A stretch of 64,000 bases of DNA from UBA2266 sp964406945 (GTDB lineage: Bacteria > Planctomycetota > Phycisphaerae > Sedimentisphaerales > Anaerobacaceae): assembly GCA_964406945.1 (NCBI GenBank), contig CAYOTO010000009.1:24477-88476 (forward strand). The letters run 5' to 3'. The first letter of the stretch is position 1. Each line of letters begins with the position of its first letter. Shown piece by piece: positions 41,787-50,689 of the stretch. The translations under genes were made by a program, and so were the position numbers. Under the pieces are notes generated by a model. That model had not been told where the DNA came from and ran no database searches. It was given only the letters and a program-made list of their open reading frames with translations.

Positions 41787-42503
41787 TTACTCCAGGCTGA
41801 AATTGGCCATGTAGCAGGTTATTTCGAATTCACTGGCCGGTATTTTGTTCGCATCCGGCTTGTCGAGTTTTGTCTGAGCAGCAGGCGAGATTTTGAAGTC
41901 GCCCTCCGCGAGTACGATTGTGTCGCGCGAGAATGAGGGAACGACATGGTCGAACCAGGGCGAATCCTCCAGGTGGCATATCAGTTCGGCGACATCGCCG
42001 GAATCTACGGCCAGACCGTTGATTACTACTTTGAATTTAACATTGCCGACGGGTAATTCGCTTTCGCGTTCGGCCTGCATATTCGCCACGCGAACGGCGC
42101 CGGATGCGGATTTCTTTTCCGATTCGGGCCTCGCAAATTTTTCGGCGATAAGCTGCACCCTCTTCAGGACTACCCTGTTGTCCAACAGGAAGCTGATTTC
42201 CGCGATTACCGCCGGAAGGTTTATTCGTGCGTCAATCTTTTCAAGTGATTTAAGCCTTGCCTCCAGTTTGGCAACGTCGGTTTTGGCCTGCTCCAGTTGC
42301 GAGGAGTAAGTCAGGGCCTGCTTGTACATGTAGTCTTTTGAAGCGAGTTCGTCTCTTGCCTGGGAAACGGACCTTCCATTCACAATACTCCAGACAATCA
42401 TGACCGCGACCGTTCCCACCAGTGCGACGTACTGGGTCCGGTAGCCGAACTCGCGGCGTTTGCCGTTTCTGTACCAGGCTGGAAGGAATTCTATTTCGTT
42501 CAT
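41787..42503 (-). CDS. pilN: Pilus assembly protein PilN-like
   Basis: A 238-residue bitopic protein starting MNEIEFLPAWYRNGKRRE, close to the PilN signature INLLPWR-type N-terminus that binds PilM. A single helix (YVALVGTVAVMIVWSIV) is followed by a coiled coil (SSQLEQAKTDVAKLEARLKS) and a periplasmic domain with VKFKVVINGLAVDSGDVAEL and FEITCYMANFSLE. A 30-residue low-complexity insert with SEKKSASGAVR stands in the middle. It overlaps pilM by four bases, showing translational coupling, and precedes pilO. Confidence 0.82.
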   Translation of the reverse strand: MNEIEFLPAWYRNGKRREFGYRTQYVALVGTVAVMIVWSIVNGRSVSQARDELASKDYMYKQALTYSSQLEQAKTDVAKLEARLKSLEKIDARINLPAVIAEISFLLDNRVVLKRVQLIAEKFARPESEKKSASGAVRVANMQAERESELPVGNVKFKVVINGLAVDSGDVAELICHLEDSPWFDHVVPSFSRDTIVLAEGDFKISPAAQTKLDKPDANKIPASEFEITCYMANFSLE

Positions 42504-43744
42504 AGCTGTTCGGCTCCGGCGCTCACCGGACCGGCGTATTCATGTTCTTCGGATCGCTCCGAAGCAAGCCGGGTTCTCTTGGGAAGGCCTTTAAGGCTCA
42601 GCCCGACGGCCACGGCCCATTCGCTCAGAGCGCCTCTTCTATCGCCGTGCAGATCGGCCTCTATCGTCCGGGCTGAAAGATCCATACCCCTGAGCGGGCA
42701 GGCAACTTCTATCTCGACGGCGAGCTTTCGTTTCATAACATTAAGCAGTATCGTTTCGTAAGCACCGCCGCCGGAGACGTAGGCGTTTTCGACGCGCTTT
42801 CCGCGGAAGGTGACAGTGTAGTATCTCAGGCACAGAGAAATCTCCCGGGCCAGTTCCTCGGCGACGGACGAAATGGAATCGACTATCGCCTGTCTGGTTG
42901 CCGGATCAAGCCTGACGGATTCTTCTATCAGGTCTTCGGATTCGGCGGCTTCTCTTGCACTGAGATTCTTGGCGGCGGGCTCGGCGGTGCGTTCTTTCTT
43001 GAGTTTATCCCTGAGTATTTCGCCCTCTGAAGGTTCCACGGCCAGTTTATCCGCTATTCTGCTGTCGAAGTCCTGCACCCCCAGGCGAATCTGCTTTGTC
43101 AGGCAGATTTCCCCGGCACGGGCGAATACCACGGTGGTATATTTGAAGCCGACGTCGACGAATATAGCGGTGCGTTCTCTGTCGGACTGTCTTCGCAGAG
43201 ATCTGGAGAAGCTTCTGAACAGCGCACAGGGAATGACGTCGAGCGAAACGGGGCTGAGCTGCGCTTCTTCGAGCAGGTCGATGTGGGCTCTTATGGAACG
43301 GTCGGCCGCGGCCAGTACGATCAATTCGGTCTTCACGTTGTCGGCCTGGCGAACGGTTCCGGCGTTCATGTAGTTTATTATGTCGATTTCCGGATCGAGC
43401 CCGAAACGCTGCGAAACTTCCCTTGCCAGCGCCTGTTTGATTTGAACCGGTCCGGCCTCCTGGACACGCACGGAGGTGAGTTTTACGAATTCGTTGGGCA
43501 ACTGCGAGACAACGTTTCTGCCGCGGAAGTTACCTCTGGAAAGTATCTTTCTTATGGCGGCCAGTACGCATTTATCTCGCTGCTCGCGATCCTCCGGATC
43601 GTGAGCTTCGAGGCGTACCTTGTTTGCGGCTATCACCGATGCCCTTGCGCCGGAGAACAGCAACTGGATCATCTTCACATAGGTGTGGCCTATGTCGAGT
43701 CCGATCGGTCGCAAACTTCTGTTTTTCAAGCTCAAGTTGAACAT
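42500..43744 (-). CDS. pilM: Pilus assembly ATPase-like protein PilM
   Basis: A 414-residue actin-fold protein that assembles in the cytoplasm and docks to PilN. Motifs are LRPIGLDIGHTYVKMIQLLF (phosphate 1), NVVSQLPNEFVKLTSVRVQ, AIFVDVGFKYTTVVFARAG (phosphate 2) and ENAYVSGGGAYETILLNVMK (adenosine). A charged insert of about 60 residues (LRDKLKKERTAEPAAKNLSA and following) interrupts the second half compared with short PilM proteins. It starts 18 bases after the gspH gene and overlaps pilN by four bases. Confidence 0.88.
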   Translation of the reverse strand: MFNLSLKNRSLRPIGLDIGHTYVKMIQLLFSGARASVIAANKVRLEAHDPEDREQRDKCVLAAIRKILSRGNFRGRNVVSQLPNEFVKLTSVRVQEAGPVQIKQALAREVSQRFGLDPEIDIINYMNAGTVRQADNVKTELIVLAAADRSIRAHIDLLEEAQLSPVSLDVIPCALFRSFSRSLRRQSDRERTAIFVDVGFKYTTVVFARAGEICLTKQIRLGVQDFDSRIADKLAVEPSEGEILRDKLKKERTAEPAAKNLSAREAAESEDLIEESVRLDPATRQAIVDSISSVAEELAREISLCLRYYTVTFRGKRVENAYVSGGGAYETILLNVMKRKLAVEIEVACPLRGMDLSARTIEADLHGDRRGALSEWAVAVGLSLKGLPKRTRLASERSEEHEYAGPVSAGAEQL

Positions 43745-43761
43745 GTCCGGGTTTACTTCGC

Positions 43762-44364
43762 CTAATTAATCGTTATGTAACCGGTCACCGGTTCGACGTT
43801 TACGGTTATGGTTCTGCCGTCGACGGTGAGCGTTACGGTTCCCACGTTCAGATCGTTTGCCGTCGTTGTGCCGCTATAAGGGCTTCCGAGCGAATCAAAG
43901 GTAACGGTCTGGGTGCTGCCCGGGTCGAAATTCACCGCGCTTATATTCACCTTATCGAGGCGGTGGTCGGCGGTGAAATCGACTACGTAGTTGGTGCCCT
44001 TATGCACCGGATGAGGTATTATGTTTCCGGAACTGTCTTCTATCTGATAGGTTTCATTCCATTTGTCGAAAACGACGGTATAGCTGTTGCCTCTGCTAAT
44101 CGCCATGCTCTTGGCGTACTCGAGGTCGGCGGCGATCAGATTGGCTGCGGTTTTGATCTGTACGCTCGAGGCGGAACTCATCATGGGTATTGCGGCCATC
44201 GCGATGAATCCGAGGATCACGACGACGATCATTATCTCGACTATCGTAAAAGCCCGCGCAGTTTGCCTCGCGGGTCGGCGGTCTTTATGCGGACCTGGCC
44301 CGCCGGCCGCCGCGCAGCGCTCGTATAGAGAACCGTTCTTCACAAATGTTACCTTTCCGTACAT
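43762..44364 (-). CDS. gspH: Minor pseudopilin GspH-like
   Basis: A 200-residue type IV prepilin-like protein. ATG 44364 has GAGGAG seven bases upstream (the frame opens with GTG at 44379). A long basic leader (GPGPHKDRRPARQTARA) precedes the cleavage motif A|FTIVEIMIVVVILGF, where the residue before the cut is Ala, not the usual Gly, and the fifth residue is Glu. The GspH-like C-terminal domain is beta-rich (NSYTVVFDKWNETYQIEDSS, PVTGYITIN). It is the gene just before pilM. Confidence 0.82.
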   Translation of the reverse strand: MYGKVTFVKNGSLYERCAAAGGPGPHKDRRPARQTARAFTIVEIMIVVVILGFIAMAAIPMMSSASSVQIKTAANLIAADLEYAKSMAISRGNSYTVVFDKWNETYQIEDSSGNIIPHPVHKGTNYVVDFTADHRLDKVNISAVNFDPGSTQTVTFDSLGSPYSGTTTANDLNVGTVTLTVDGRTITVNVEPVTGYITIN

Positions 44365-44379
44365 ATTGCCGCTCCTCAC

Positions 44380-44757
44380 TTTTGCTGCTTATCTTTCGTC
44401 CGCGCTTCTGGTGACCTTAACCTGGCCACCGCGACCGAACAGCGGTAACTTTGCAATCGCAGCCTTGCCAAACGTCCGTTTTCTCCGCAGAAACCGGCCC
44501 GATCCACGCAGCGTTTGCCCTGGTATCCATAATCAGGGCCGTATCAGGTCCTCGGAGGCACCAATTGCAGCAACCAGCCATCACAATCGGTACAACCGGC
44601 ACAGCCGCGAAGGAGGCGGAAAGACGGCTGCGGGCCGGTTGTAACGAGTTTGTCGATTCGCCGAGGCGTTGAAGTATTTGCTATTTTCATTTCCATCTTA
44701 TTCAAAGGCCGATAAGGGCCTGTAATTATCACCAGGTCGGCATTCGATTCAGCCGGT
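44380..44757. other. Spacer inside the secretion operon with a weak hairpin
   Basis: This 378-base gap between gspH and the gspK-like gene holds no convincing reading frame. A weak hairpin (AGGCC 44706-44710 with GGCCT 44717-44721) followed by TTTGAAT on the minus strand could reduce read-through. The gap is large for an operon and may hold a second promoter. Confidence 0.35.
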
Positions 44758-45825
44758 TCAGTTAGTCTCGATTTGTTTGTAAAAGCCCCCCAAAGCCGGA
44801 CTCCAGTCGGTCGTTGATCCTGCGCCTATGCGCATCGCGGCCTTGACCGGATCGGCCGTGATCACCACGGAACCCGAGTCGTTGATTGTGGCGGCGGTGG
44901 TAATGAACAAAGCACCATAGATACTCAGACCCGAACCGCTCTCGACGACGATGTTTCCGCCGGTCTGTGCGTAGCCGTTTACAGTCAGTGTGGCGTTGTT
45001 TCTAAGAGTCAGCATTCCGCTGATAAGAAAGGCGGGCTCGTTTTTGGGAGCGTTTACCGTGATATTACCGCCGTCCATCGTAAGGTCGCCGTCCACCACG
45101 AAAGAGGTATTGAACGTAAGAGTCTCGTCGACAAGTTCGACCAGACCGTTGGCGTCGGGGGCGTAGGTTTGGGCATAGTTAAGGGCGTTAAGGGCCGGGC
45201 TGGTTATTCCGGAAGCCCGGGACATGGGGAATTCCTGACCTTCCACGCTGCCGTAATGCTTGTGTTTGAATGCAAATGCATCGCCGTTTATGTACGCATA
45301 ACTAATGAGAGTTCCCGCGGCGTAGATGTCGCCGTTCACCGTTACGTCGGAGGACAGAGTTGTATCCCCGGTTATAAACACCGCTATGCACGGGTCCAGA
45401 CGAAGCATAGCGGATACCGTCTGTCGACCGTATACATCGCCCGCAACCAGCCGGTATGCCGTGCACGATATGTTGAAAGTGCAGCGATCCGCCGGGTCCG
45501 TGTTGTCTCTGGCAACCGCGACGTCGTAATATTCGTCGGAACCGGAGACGAGCTGCTGTGCCGAGGCGCCCGTCCAGTAATCGCCGGATACATCCTGAGG
45601 ATGCAGCATCAGGCCTTTGGCGTGCTCCAGGGCCGAATCGGCGAGGTAGTCCATCTGTACACGCGTAAGCATGTTGCGCCCGGAAGCGAGTTCGGCGTCG
45701 CTTCTGGAGAGGAATCCCAGAGAAACGATCGTCACAGCCATAACAACGAACAAAACGACGAGCAAAGCTGCGCCGCGGTTTCTCCGATCAACATGTTTTC
45801 TTATTGCGGTATCCATATCAGTCAT
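44758..45825 (-). CDS. GspK/PilX-like minor pseudopilin
   Basis: A 355-residue protein with a type IV prepilin-like N-terminus: basic leader RKHVDRRNRG, then AALLVVLFVVMAVTIVSLGF. This GAALLVVLFVVM form is typical of GspK/PilX proteins, which lack the FTLVE motif. The mature part is rich in short repeated turns (YAAGTLISYAYINGDAFAFK, FNTSFVVDGDLTMDGGNITV, TLRNNATLTVNGYAQTGG) that look like a beta-helix rather than the GspK fold, so its exact role is uncertain. It overlaps the gspJ gene by eight bases. Confidence 0.7.
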   Translation of the reverse strand: MTDMDTAIRKHVDRRNRGAALLVVLFVVMAVTIVSLGFLSRSDAELASGRNMLTRVQMDYLADSALEHAKGLMLHPQDVSGDYWTGASAQQLVSGSDEYYDVAVARDNTDPADRCTFNISCTAYRLVAGDVYGRQTVSAMLRLDPCIAVFITGDTTLSSDVTVNGDIYAAGTLISYAYINGDAFAFKHKHYGSVEGQEFPMSRASGITSPALNALNYAQTYAPDANGLVELVDETLTFNTSFVVDGDLTMDGGNITVNAPKNEPAFLISGMLTLRNNATLTVNGYAQTGGNIVVESGSGLSIYGALFITTAATINDSGSVVITADPVKAAMRIGAGSTTDWSPALGGFYKQIETN

Positions 45826-46531
45826 CGTCGGGTGTGGCGATTTCTCCGAAGTTGTCGATCAGGTGCCTTGAATAGCCGCGAAGACCCGCGGTAAACTGGT
45901 AGTTTCTGGTAATGCCGCCGGCGTTGAGATCGAATGAGAACGTAAGGCGCCGCGTGTACGGCGGGGACGAATTAAGCGTGCAGGTCAGGTTGGTCGCTTG
46001 CGATAGAATAGCTACTTCGTGGCGGTAGCACCTTTTCACAATCTCGGATTTCGCATAGCCTGTCTTAATATTGTCTATCGTGAAGGCCTTGCTTTCGAAC
46101 CAGAGCTGCGCCCATGACTTCGGTATGTAGGTGACTATGTTTATTCTGTCCGCAAGGACCTCGAGGAAAACTAATTCGCCGGGATTAATGGCATTATCGG
46201 CGACTCCGACTCCGGCGTATCCGTCGTCGTTGGCCCAGACCACAATATCGTCCGACGGGGCGCCTCCGATGAGCCTGCTCTTTCGGATCAGGTCGCTTAT
46301 CCGCAGTTGTGTCGCTCTGGCGGTGGTGTTCATCTGCGCCATCGCATCGGAGACGTCATCGGCCGACGTTGCCGTATACGCCAGGGCCGCCACCGCCGAT
46401 AGTATGACGCTACTGACGGTCAGAGCAACGAGCAGTTCGACCAGCGTGAAAGCCGGTTGCGCATTCGCACGGTTTCGAAACCGCCGGATCGTCCTGATCG
46501 AGTTTTTGTCGGCGAATTTGCTCATAATCAT
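45818..46531 (-). CDS. gspJ: Minor pseudopilin GspJ/PilW-like
   Basis: A 237-residue prepilin-like protein with a basic leader (RTIRRFRNRANAQPA) and cleavage motif A|FTLVELLVALTVSSVILS. Again Ala, not Gly, is at the -1 position. A large beta-rich C-terminal part with ATQLRISDLIRKSRLIGG fits GspJ/PilW-type minor pseudopilins. It follows the gspI gene directly and overlaps the next gene (gspK-like) by eight bases. Confidence 0.82.
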   Translation of the reverse strand: MIMSKFADKNSIRTIRRFRNRANAQPAFTLVELLVALTVSSVILSAVAALAYTATSADDVSDAMAQMNTTARATQLRISDLIRKSRLIGGAPSDDIVVWANDDGYAGVGVADNAINPGELVFLEVLADRINIVTYIPKSWAQLWFESKAFTIDNIKTGYAKSEIVKRCYRHEVAILSQATNLTCTLNSSPPYTRRLTFSFDLNAGGITRNYQFTAGLRGYSRHLIDNFGEIATPDDD

Positions 46532-47068
46532 CTACAGGCTGATGAGTTTAATTATCGAGGCCAGGTCATTTCCATTTCTGGCGACGGTTACCGTTACGGC
46601 GACGAAGTTGGGCGAGGCGGTTCCTGACTGCTGGGCCATGTAAACATACTGGCAGGTGCAGCTTCTGCTGAAGTTTGCATAGGCCGGGTCCGTGAACGGC
46701 GTCGAAGATGTGAAGTCCTTTATCACCTCGCCCTGTGCCTCGGAGTAGCCGTCCCAGGCTCCCACGATCAGATTCGGCGAAGTTGTCATTACCTGCTCCA
46801 TCAGGTCGGTCACCAGAGCCGCGGCGATGGTTCTGTTGGAGCCTTCGGCCCGGACCGCAGCCCCGCTGCTGAAGGGCATGACCACGGCCAGTGCCGCAAA
46901 GGCCAGAATCGAGGTCGCCAGAACCGCTTCGGCCAGAGTGAACCCCTTGTTGGTTTTGCGAAGTGCATATCGCTTTGGAGACGGGCGCGGTTTGTCCGAC
47001 TTCTGACTCTCCGGTGCGTTCTGCGAGGGCGTCGTCCTGACGGCGTCTGTAGTTTGTCCGATATACAT
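46532..47068 (-). CDS. gspI: Minor pseudopilin GspI/PilV-like
   Basis: A 178-residue prepilin-like protein. A long Lys/Arg/Pro-rich leader ends at the cleavage motif KG|FTLAEAVLATSILAFAAL, with canonical Gly at -1 and Glu at +5. A short beta-rich domain with Cys pair SCTCQYVYM follows. Size and motif fit GspI. It lies between the major pseudopilin gene and gspJ, and the first stop/start pair with gspJ is contiguous (46532/46531). No ribosome site stands out before the upstream-most ATG at 47068. Confidence 0.82.
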   Translation of the reverse strand: MYIGQTTDAVRTTPSQNAPESQKSDKPRPSPKRYALRKTNKGFTLAEAVLATSILAFAALAVVMPFSSGAAVRAEGSNRTIAAALVTDLMEQVMTTSPNLIVGAWDGYSEAQGEVIKDFTSSTPFTDPAYANFSRSCTCQYVYMAQQSGTASPNFVAVTVTVARNGNDLASIIKLISL

Positions 47069-47110
47069 TTCGACTATTCGAGAATTTGCGTGGCCCTGTT
47101 TTATTCAAAT

Positions 47111-47152
47111 GGGCTGACCCGCCTCGGCAATTGCCTCGAGCGGGGTCAGCCC
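47111..47152 (-). terminator. Strong hairpin after the major pseudopilin gene
   Basis: Arms GGGCTGACCCGC (47111-47122) and GCGGGGTCAGCCC (47140-47152) pair with one bulge, and the loop contains the palindrome GGCAATTGCC. On the minus strand it is followed by ATTTGAAT, a weak T-tract. It lies about 75 bases past the gspG stop and 43 before gspI, a normal site for an attenuator that makes the major pilin more abundant than minor ones. Confidence 0.6.
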
Positions 47153-47227
47153 TCTTTATCCTAAGAACACGCCGGAGTCCGGCGAATTCAGACTGCATCA
47201 TCTGCAGCCCGTAGCGTGCTGTTGCTA

Positions 47228-47662
47228 TTACCAGGTCGCGTGAGCAGCGTCATCGGCATGGAACGCGCCGGTCGTGCTGTTGAACTGCCAACCGTCCGTA
47301 CCCTCACCAGGGTTCGCACCGTCAACTCTCACTGTACTGAGGTTGTTGAAGGGATTCATCGGAAGCTGCTGAATATAGGGACCATAGTCGGTGCCGGTGG
47401 GATCACCGGTGACATCTGTACTTCCGGTCATGCATTCTACCCATGAGCCACCGCCTGTGCCCTGACCCGGAAGGACGTCATTGTGCTGAATCTTGTACAG
47501 CTCGATCTGCGAGCGAACCGTCTGCAGGTCGCTGCGCAGGCTCGCCTGCTTTGCTTCGGTGCTGGCCTCTGTGAACTGCGGAATTACGATCGCAGCAAGG
47601 ATGCCCAGAATGACCACGACGATCAGAATTTCAACAAGTGTAAAACCTTTTTTAGCTTTCAT
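47228..47662 (-). CDS. gspG: Major pseudopilin GspG
   Basis: A 144-residue prepilin from ATG 47662, which has AAGGGG six bases upstream; the longer frame from 47770 is unlikely. The leader MKAKKG is followed by FTLVEILIVVVILGILAAIV (cleavage after Gly, Glu at +5), then IPQFTEASTEAKQASLRSDL with the GspG-type QTVRSQIELYKIQHNDVLPG and a short C-terminal domain ending in WQFNSTTGAFH. It is the first gene of the operon and probably the most highly expressed, since a strong hairpin follows it. Long upstream spacer (47663-48062) presumably holds the promoter. Confidence 0.92.
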   Translation of the reverse strand: MKAKKGFTLVEILIVVVILGILAAIVIPQFTEASTEAKQASLRSDLQTVRSQIELYKIQHNDVLPGQGTGGGSWVECMTGSTDVTGDPTGTDYGPYIQQLPMNPFNNLSTVRVDGANPGEGTDGWQFNSTTGAFHADDAAHATW

Positions 47663-48062
47663 TTTTAACCCCTTGAGATTTTTTCTTTTCTTTGGCGGTT
47701 GGCGAAAGCCAACACATTTGAACCTGCTTCTACAACCCGCACTTAGCTTGAACACAACTGAACAACCCAAAGACTTTTGCTACCGGCAACCCCTCCAACA
47801 AGACCAACAACTTCGCTTTATCAAAAACAACGAGTACTTCAAACAACATGCCCGGAATGAAGCGCCGGGCCATGTCCGCACCCAAAATATAGAAAACACG
47901 TGTGCCCCATCAAAATGCGGAAGGTGGTTTTTTTGGTGGAATGGAGCAGGCCTTTGGGCCACGGTGAGAGACCTTAGTGCGCACTATGTGCGGCTTCGGG
48001 GGATTATGCAGACTGTGCGGCCTGGTTTGCGAGAATTCGGACCTGTCTGTCCTGACGTCGAG
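47663..48062. other. Leader region of the secretion operon
   Basis: This 400-base spacer between gspG and tsaE contains no gene that I can support. A 6-bp hairpin with GAAA loop, GTTGGC-gaaa-GCCAAC (47698-47713), lies about 36 bases before gspG. No clean -35/-10 pair was found by eye. The operon promoter is expected in this stretch. Confidence 0.4.
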
Positions 48063-48503
48063 CTATTGGCCTGTATAGTCCGGCGCAGCGGTTATTGTAA
48101 TTGTTCTTTCGGTCGCGCCGGCGTGGTCGAGCGCAATATGCGCGCAGTCGACGCCGGAGAGTGCGTCGGCGACTTTATCGGCCCATTCGATGAGAACTAC
48201 CGAGTCCGGATAGCAGAAATCGTCGAAGCCCAGCATGTCGAACTCGGCGGTCGATTCGATGCGGTAGGCGTCGATATGGTAGATGTCAAGATTGCCGCGG
48301 TATTCGTTGACTATCACGAAAGTCGGGCTGTTGACCCTGGATTGGTCCTCCGCACCGGCGCCGGCGGCTATGCCTTTTATAAGATGCGTTTTGCCCGAAC
48401 CCAGAGGCCCGGTGATTGCCAGAACCTCGCCGCCCCGGAGCTGTTGGCCGATGCGCCGGCCGATCTCGATTGTCTGCTCTGCTGAACTGGACGTATATTT
48501 CAT
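48063..48503 (-). CDS. tsaE: tRNA N6-threonylcarbamoyladenosine ATPase TsaE
   Basis: A 146-residue P-loop ATPase, part of the TsaBDE complex that makes t6A on tRNAs reading ANN codons. The Walker A is ITGPLGSGKTHLIKGIAAGA; other marks are VNSPTFVIVNEYRGNLDIYH and HIDAYRIESTAEFDMLGFDD. Start ATG 48503 is chosen because the conserved sequence begins at MKYTSSSAEQTIEIGRRIG; the frame itself opens at 48752, inside the upstream lyase gene. It follows the PL11 lyase gene by ten bases, an unusual partner for a housekeeping gene. Confidence 0.93.
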   Translation of the reverse strand: MKYTSSSAEQTIEIGRRIGQQLRGGEVLAITGPLGSGKTHLIKGIAAGAGAEDQSRVNSPTFVIVNEYRGNLDIYHIDAYRIESTAEFDMLGFDDFCYPDSVVLIEWADKVADALSGVDCAHIALDHAGATERTITITAAPDYTGQ

Positions 48504-48513
48504 GGGACAGCCC

Positions 48514-50205
48514 CTACCGCATGCCCACTCTTGCCGGATAATAGTAGCCCATCGTCTGAGCGGTAACACCGAGGCGATACTGGCGGTCCTGAAGCAGGCA
48601 GATGCGGCGGTCTTTTGTCGGGATCGTCGTAGTGTAGATGCGGAGTTCCCCGTCGACCGCGGTAATCGCTTCTTCGCGATAGTCGCCGATGCAATCCATA
48701 ACGGCGATAAGCCTGCCTCTGATCCGCTGCATTTTGTCGCCCTCCCAGTCACCGATGGTCGAATTGAGGATTACCTCTCTTTGCGGATCGGCGTCCCAGT
48801 ACAGGGCACGCGGGGCCAGGGCCATTTTGTTTTCGTAGAATTTGATGAGTTTGCCGTCGGCCGAGTAGAGCCACCGTTTTGCAAAATCCCGTTCGCCCGC
48901 GAAGCACTCCGAGCCGGGATATTCTGCCAGAATGTCGGCGGCCATTCCCTGGTTGTGGACGTGGAATGTGGGTTCGTCGTGTGACCACAGGGTTTTGCCG
49001 GTTTTGGCGTCTACCAGTTGGATGCCGCCGGTCTTGCGGCGGGGTTCGATACCGTAGAAGATTTCCAGACCCGGGTTTTTCGGGTTAATGTCGGCCACGT
49101 AGAAGGCGTCCGGGTGACCGATTTCCTTCGTCCAGAGGCCTTTGCCGTTGTCGTCGATGACGGCGGCGCCGATAACAAGTTCGTCTTTGCCGTCGGAGTC
49201 GACGTCGGATGTTATAAGCCCATGGCCGCTCTGGCCGCCGTACTTCTTCTCTTCTTTGGATGTGTCCCAGTACCAGATCTTTTCGAAGTCCTTGTCCAGG
49301 GCGAGCATCTTGATCAGGCTGTATGTGCCCCGCTGCATAATCAGCGAGGGCTTCTTGCCGTCCAGGTACGCAACGGTGAGGAAGTTGCGGCAATAGCGGT
49401 TGTAGTCGCGGTATCCTTCGCGGCTGAGCCAGTCGGTTTTGCCGAGCTGTTTGCCGGTCTGCCCGTCAAGCTTTATGAGCCATTCGGGACCGGTCTGCAC
49501 GAGACCCTTTTCATCGCGAGGGTCTCCCTCGCCGGCCTTGCAGTAGACTTCGGCCTTGCCGTCGCCGTCGACGTCGTAGACGATCCAGGGCGAGTACCAG
49601 ATGCCCGCCTCGATGGACCAGCCCATGTCATGCCGCCACAGCATCTTTCCGTCCAGCGTGTAAGCCTCGATCTTGTACGTCGTGGTGCTCTTTTTCCAGT
49701 ACCCGGGGTGCTGATACGGGTCGGTGTTGAAGTTGGGCTGCTTTATCAGGTATTCGAGCCTGCCGTCGCCGTCGAGGTCGCCTATGCCGACTTTTTGAAA
49801 GTCATAGTCGCCCGCCAGCGGAATGCTCAGGTACGGCTTGGGATTTTCCTTGAGTGTAATTGTTGTTTTGGCGAGCACTGCAGGCGAAGACCTGCTCGAT
49901 TGTCGCAGGTAGCGGTGCAGTTCGTAGGTATAGGTGCCTGAATCGGCCACTTTGGCGTCGACGAAGCAGGTGCTCTTGTGCGGTTCGGATGTCAGTTGAA
50001 CCTTCTGGTCCGAGTCTGCTTTCGTGCGGACAAGACCAAAACGGATGTTCTGGCTATCGCTTTCGAGCAGCCGCCAAGACAGGAATACCGAGCCGTCGTC
50101 TTTTTGCACGGCGACCAGGCCGCGACCGAGCTTTTCGACGGACATCGCCGGAGAAAGTACCGCCAGTGCGATGATGACCGATGCTGCTGAAGAAAGTCTC
50201 TTCAT
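48514..50205 (-). CDS. Rhamnogalacturonan lyase (polysaccharide lyase family 11)
   Basis: A 563-residue exported lyase that cuts the rhamnose-galacturonate backbone of pectin. Signal peptide MKRLSSAASVIIALAVLSPA, then the PL11 N-terminal domain (RGLVAVQKDDGSVFLSWRLL) and an eight-bladed propeller with Ca-binding turns (VGIGDLDGDGRLEYLIKQP, YDVDGDGKAEVYCKAGEG, TSDVDSDGKDELVIGAAVID). Also present are DYNRYCRNFLTVAYLDGKKP and MDCIGDYREEAITAVDGELR. This closely follows YesW/YesX-type PL11. It is followed at ten bases by tsaE. It supports growth on plant-derived pectin, as does the beta-helix gene at 57151 if that is also a lyase. Confidence 0.9.
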   Translation of the reverse strand: MKRLSSAASVIIALAVLSPAMSVEKLGRGLVAVQKDDGSVFLSWRLLESDSQNIRFGLVRTKADSDQKVQLTSEPHKSTCFVDAKVADSGTYTYELHRYLRQSSRSSPAVLAKTTITLKENPKPYLSIPLAGDYDFQKVGIGDLDGDGRLEYLIKQPNFNTDPYQHPGYWKKSTTTYKIEAYTLDGKMLWRHDMGWSIEAGIWYSPWIVYDVDGDGKAEVYCKAGEGDPRDEKGLVQTGPEWLIKLDGQTGKQLGKTDWLSREGYRDYNRYCRNFLTVAYLDGKKPSLIMQRGTYSLIKMLALDKDFEKIWYWDTSKEEKKYGGQSGHGLITSDVDSDGKDELVIGAAVIDDNGKGLWTKEIGHPDAFYVADINPKNPGLEIFYGIEPRRKTGGIQLVDAKTGKTLWSHDEPTFHVHNQGMAADILAEYPGSECFAGERDFAKRWLYSADGKLIKFYENKMALAPRALYWDADPQREVILNSTIGDWEGDKMQRIRGRLIAVMDCIGDYREEAITAVDGELRIYTTTIPTKDRRICLLQDRQYRLGVTAQTMGYYYPARVGMR

Positions 50206-50507
50206 TTTCTGCCTCCTTTTAGCGACAAATCCGAAATCCGAAGCACGAAATCCGAAACAAAATCGAATGACCGAAAGTTCGAATGCTCGAACTGCCGAAC
50301 ACCCGCAGAACAGACTATACTAAACGCCGGCAATTATCAAGTGCAACAGACTGGAAAAAAGTCTGCGATTCGTATACCAAGCCATGTCGCGCGTGCGTCT
50401 TATGGTCGGAGGCAACTGGATTTGGCGGCTTCAGGCGGATGCTCGCAATTGATGAAAATACGCGGCTGCTGCGCCCAAATTGCGTCATGTACTTCGAGGA
50501 CACGAAA

Positions 50508-50674
50508 ATGAATAACGAATCAGAACACGGCCGGATCGACAGGCGAAGCTTCCTTGAAACCGCCGCCACCGTCGGCCTCACAGCAGCCATCAGCCCATCA
50601 CGGCAGCCAGAATTAACGCAGCGATTGCCTCGGACGGCAAGGTGGACATCTCCGAAGCCGATTACAGAGCCTGA
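50508..50674 (+). pseudogene. Remnant of a Tat-exported protein gene
   Basis: From ATG 50508 the frame reads MNNESEHGRIDRRSFLETAA and TVGLTAAISPS, a typical twin-arginine signal (DRRSFLET) of Gfo/Idh or similar planctomycete oxidoreductases. After about 30 codons the sequence continues sensibly only in another frame, RINAAIASDGKVDISEADYR, ending A then TGA at 50672-50674. So a start and a plausible end of a gene are joined with the middle missing. I infer an internal deletion plus frameshift. Confidence 0.5.
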
Positions 50675-50689
50675 TTACACACCGCTTTA

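Noticed and set aside
47663..47770. Longer start for the major pseudopilin at 47770
   Set aside because: The extra 36 residues are not pilin-like and the ATG at 47662 has a strong ribosome site just before the MKAKKGFTLVE leader.
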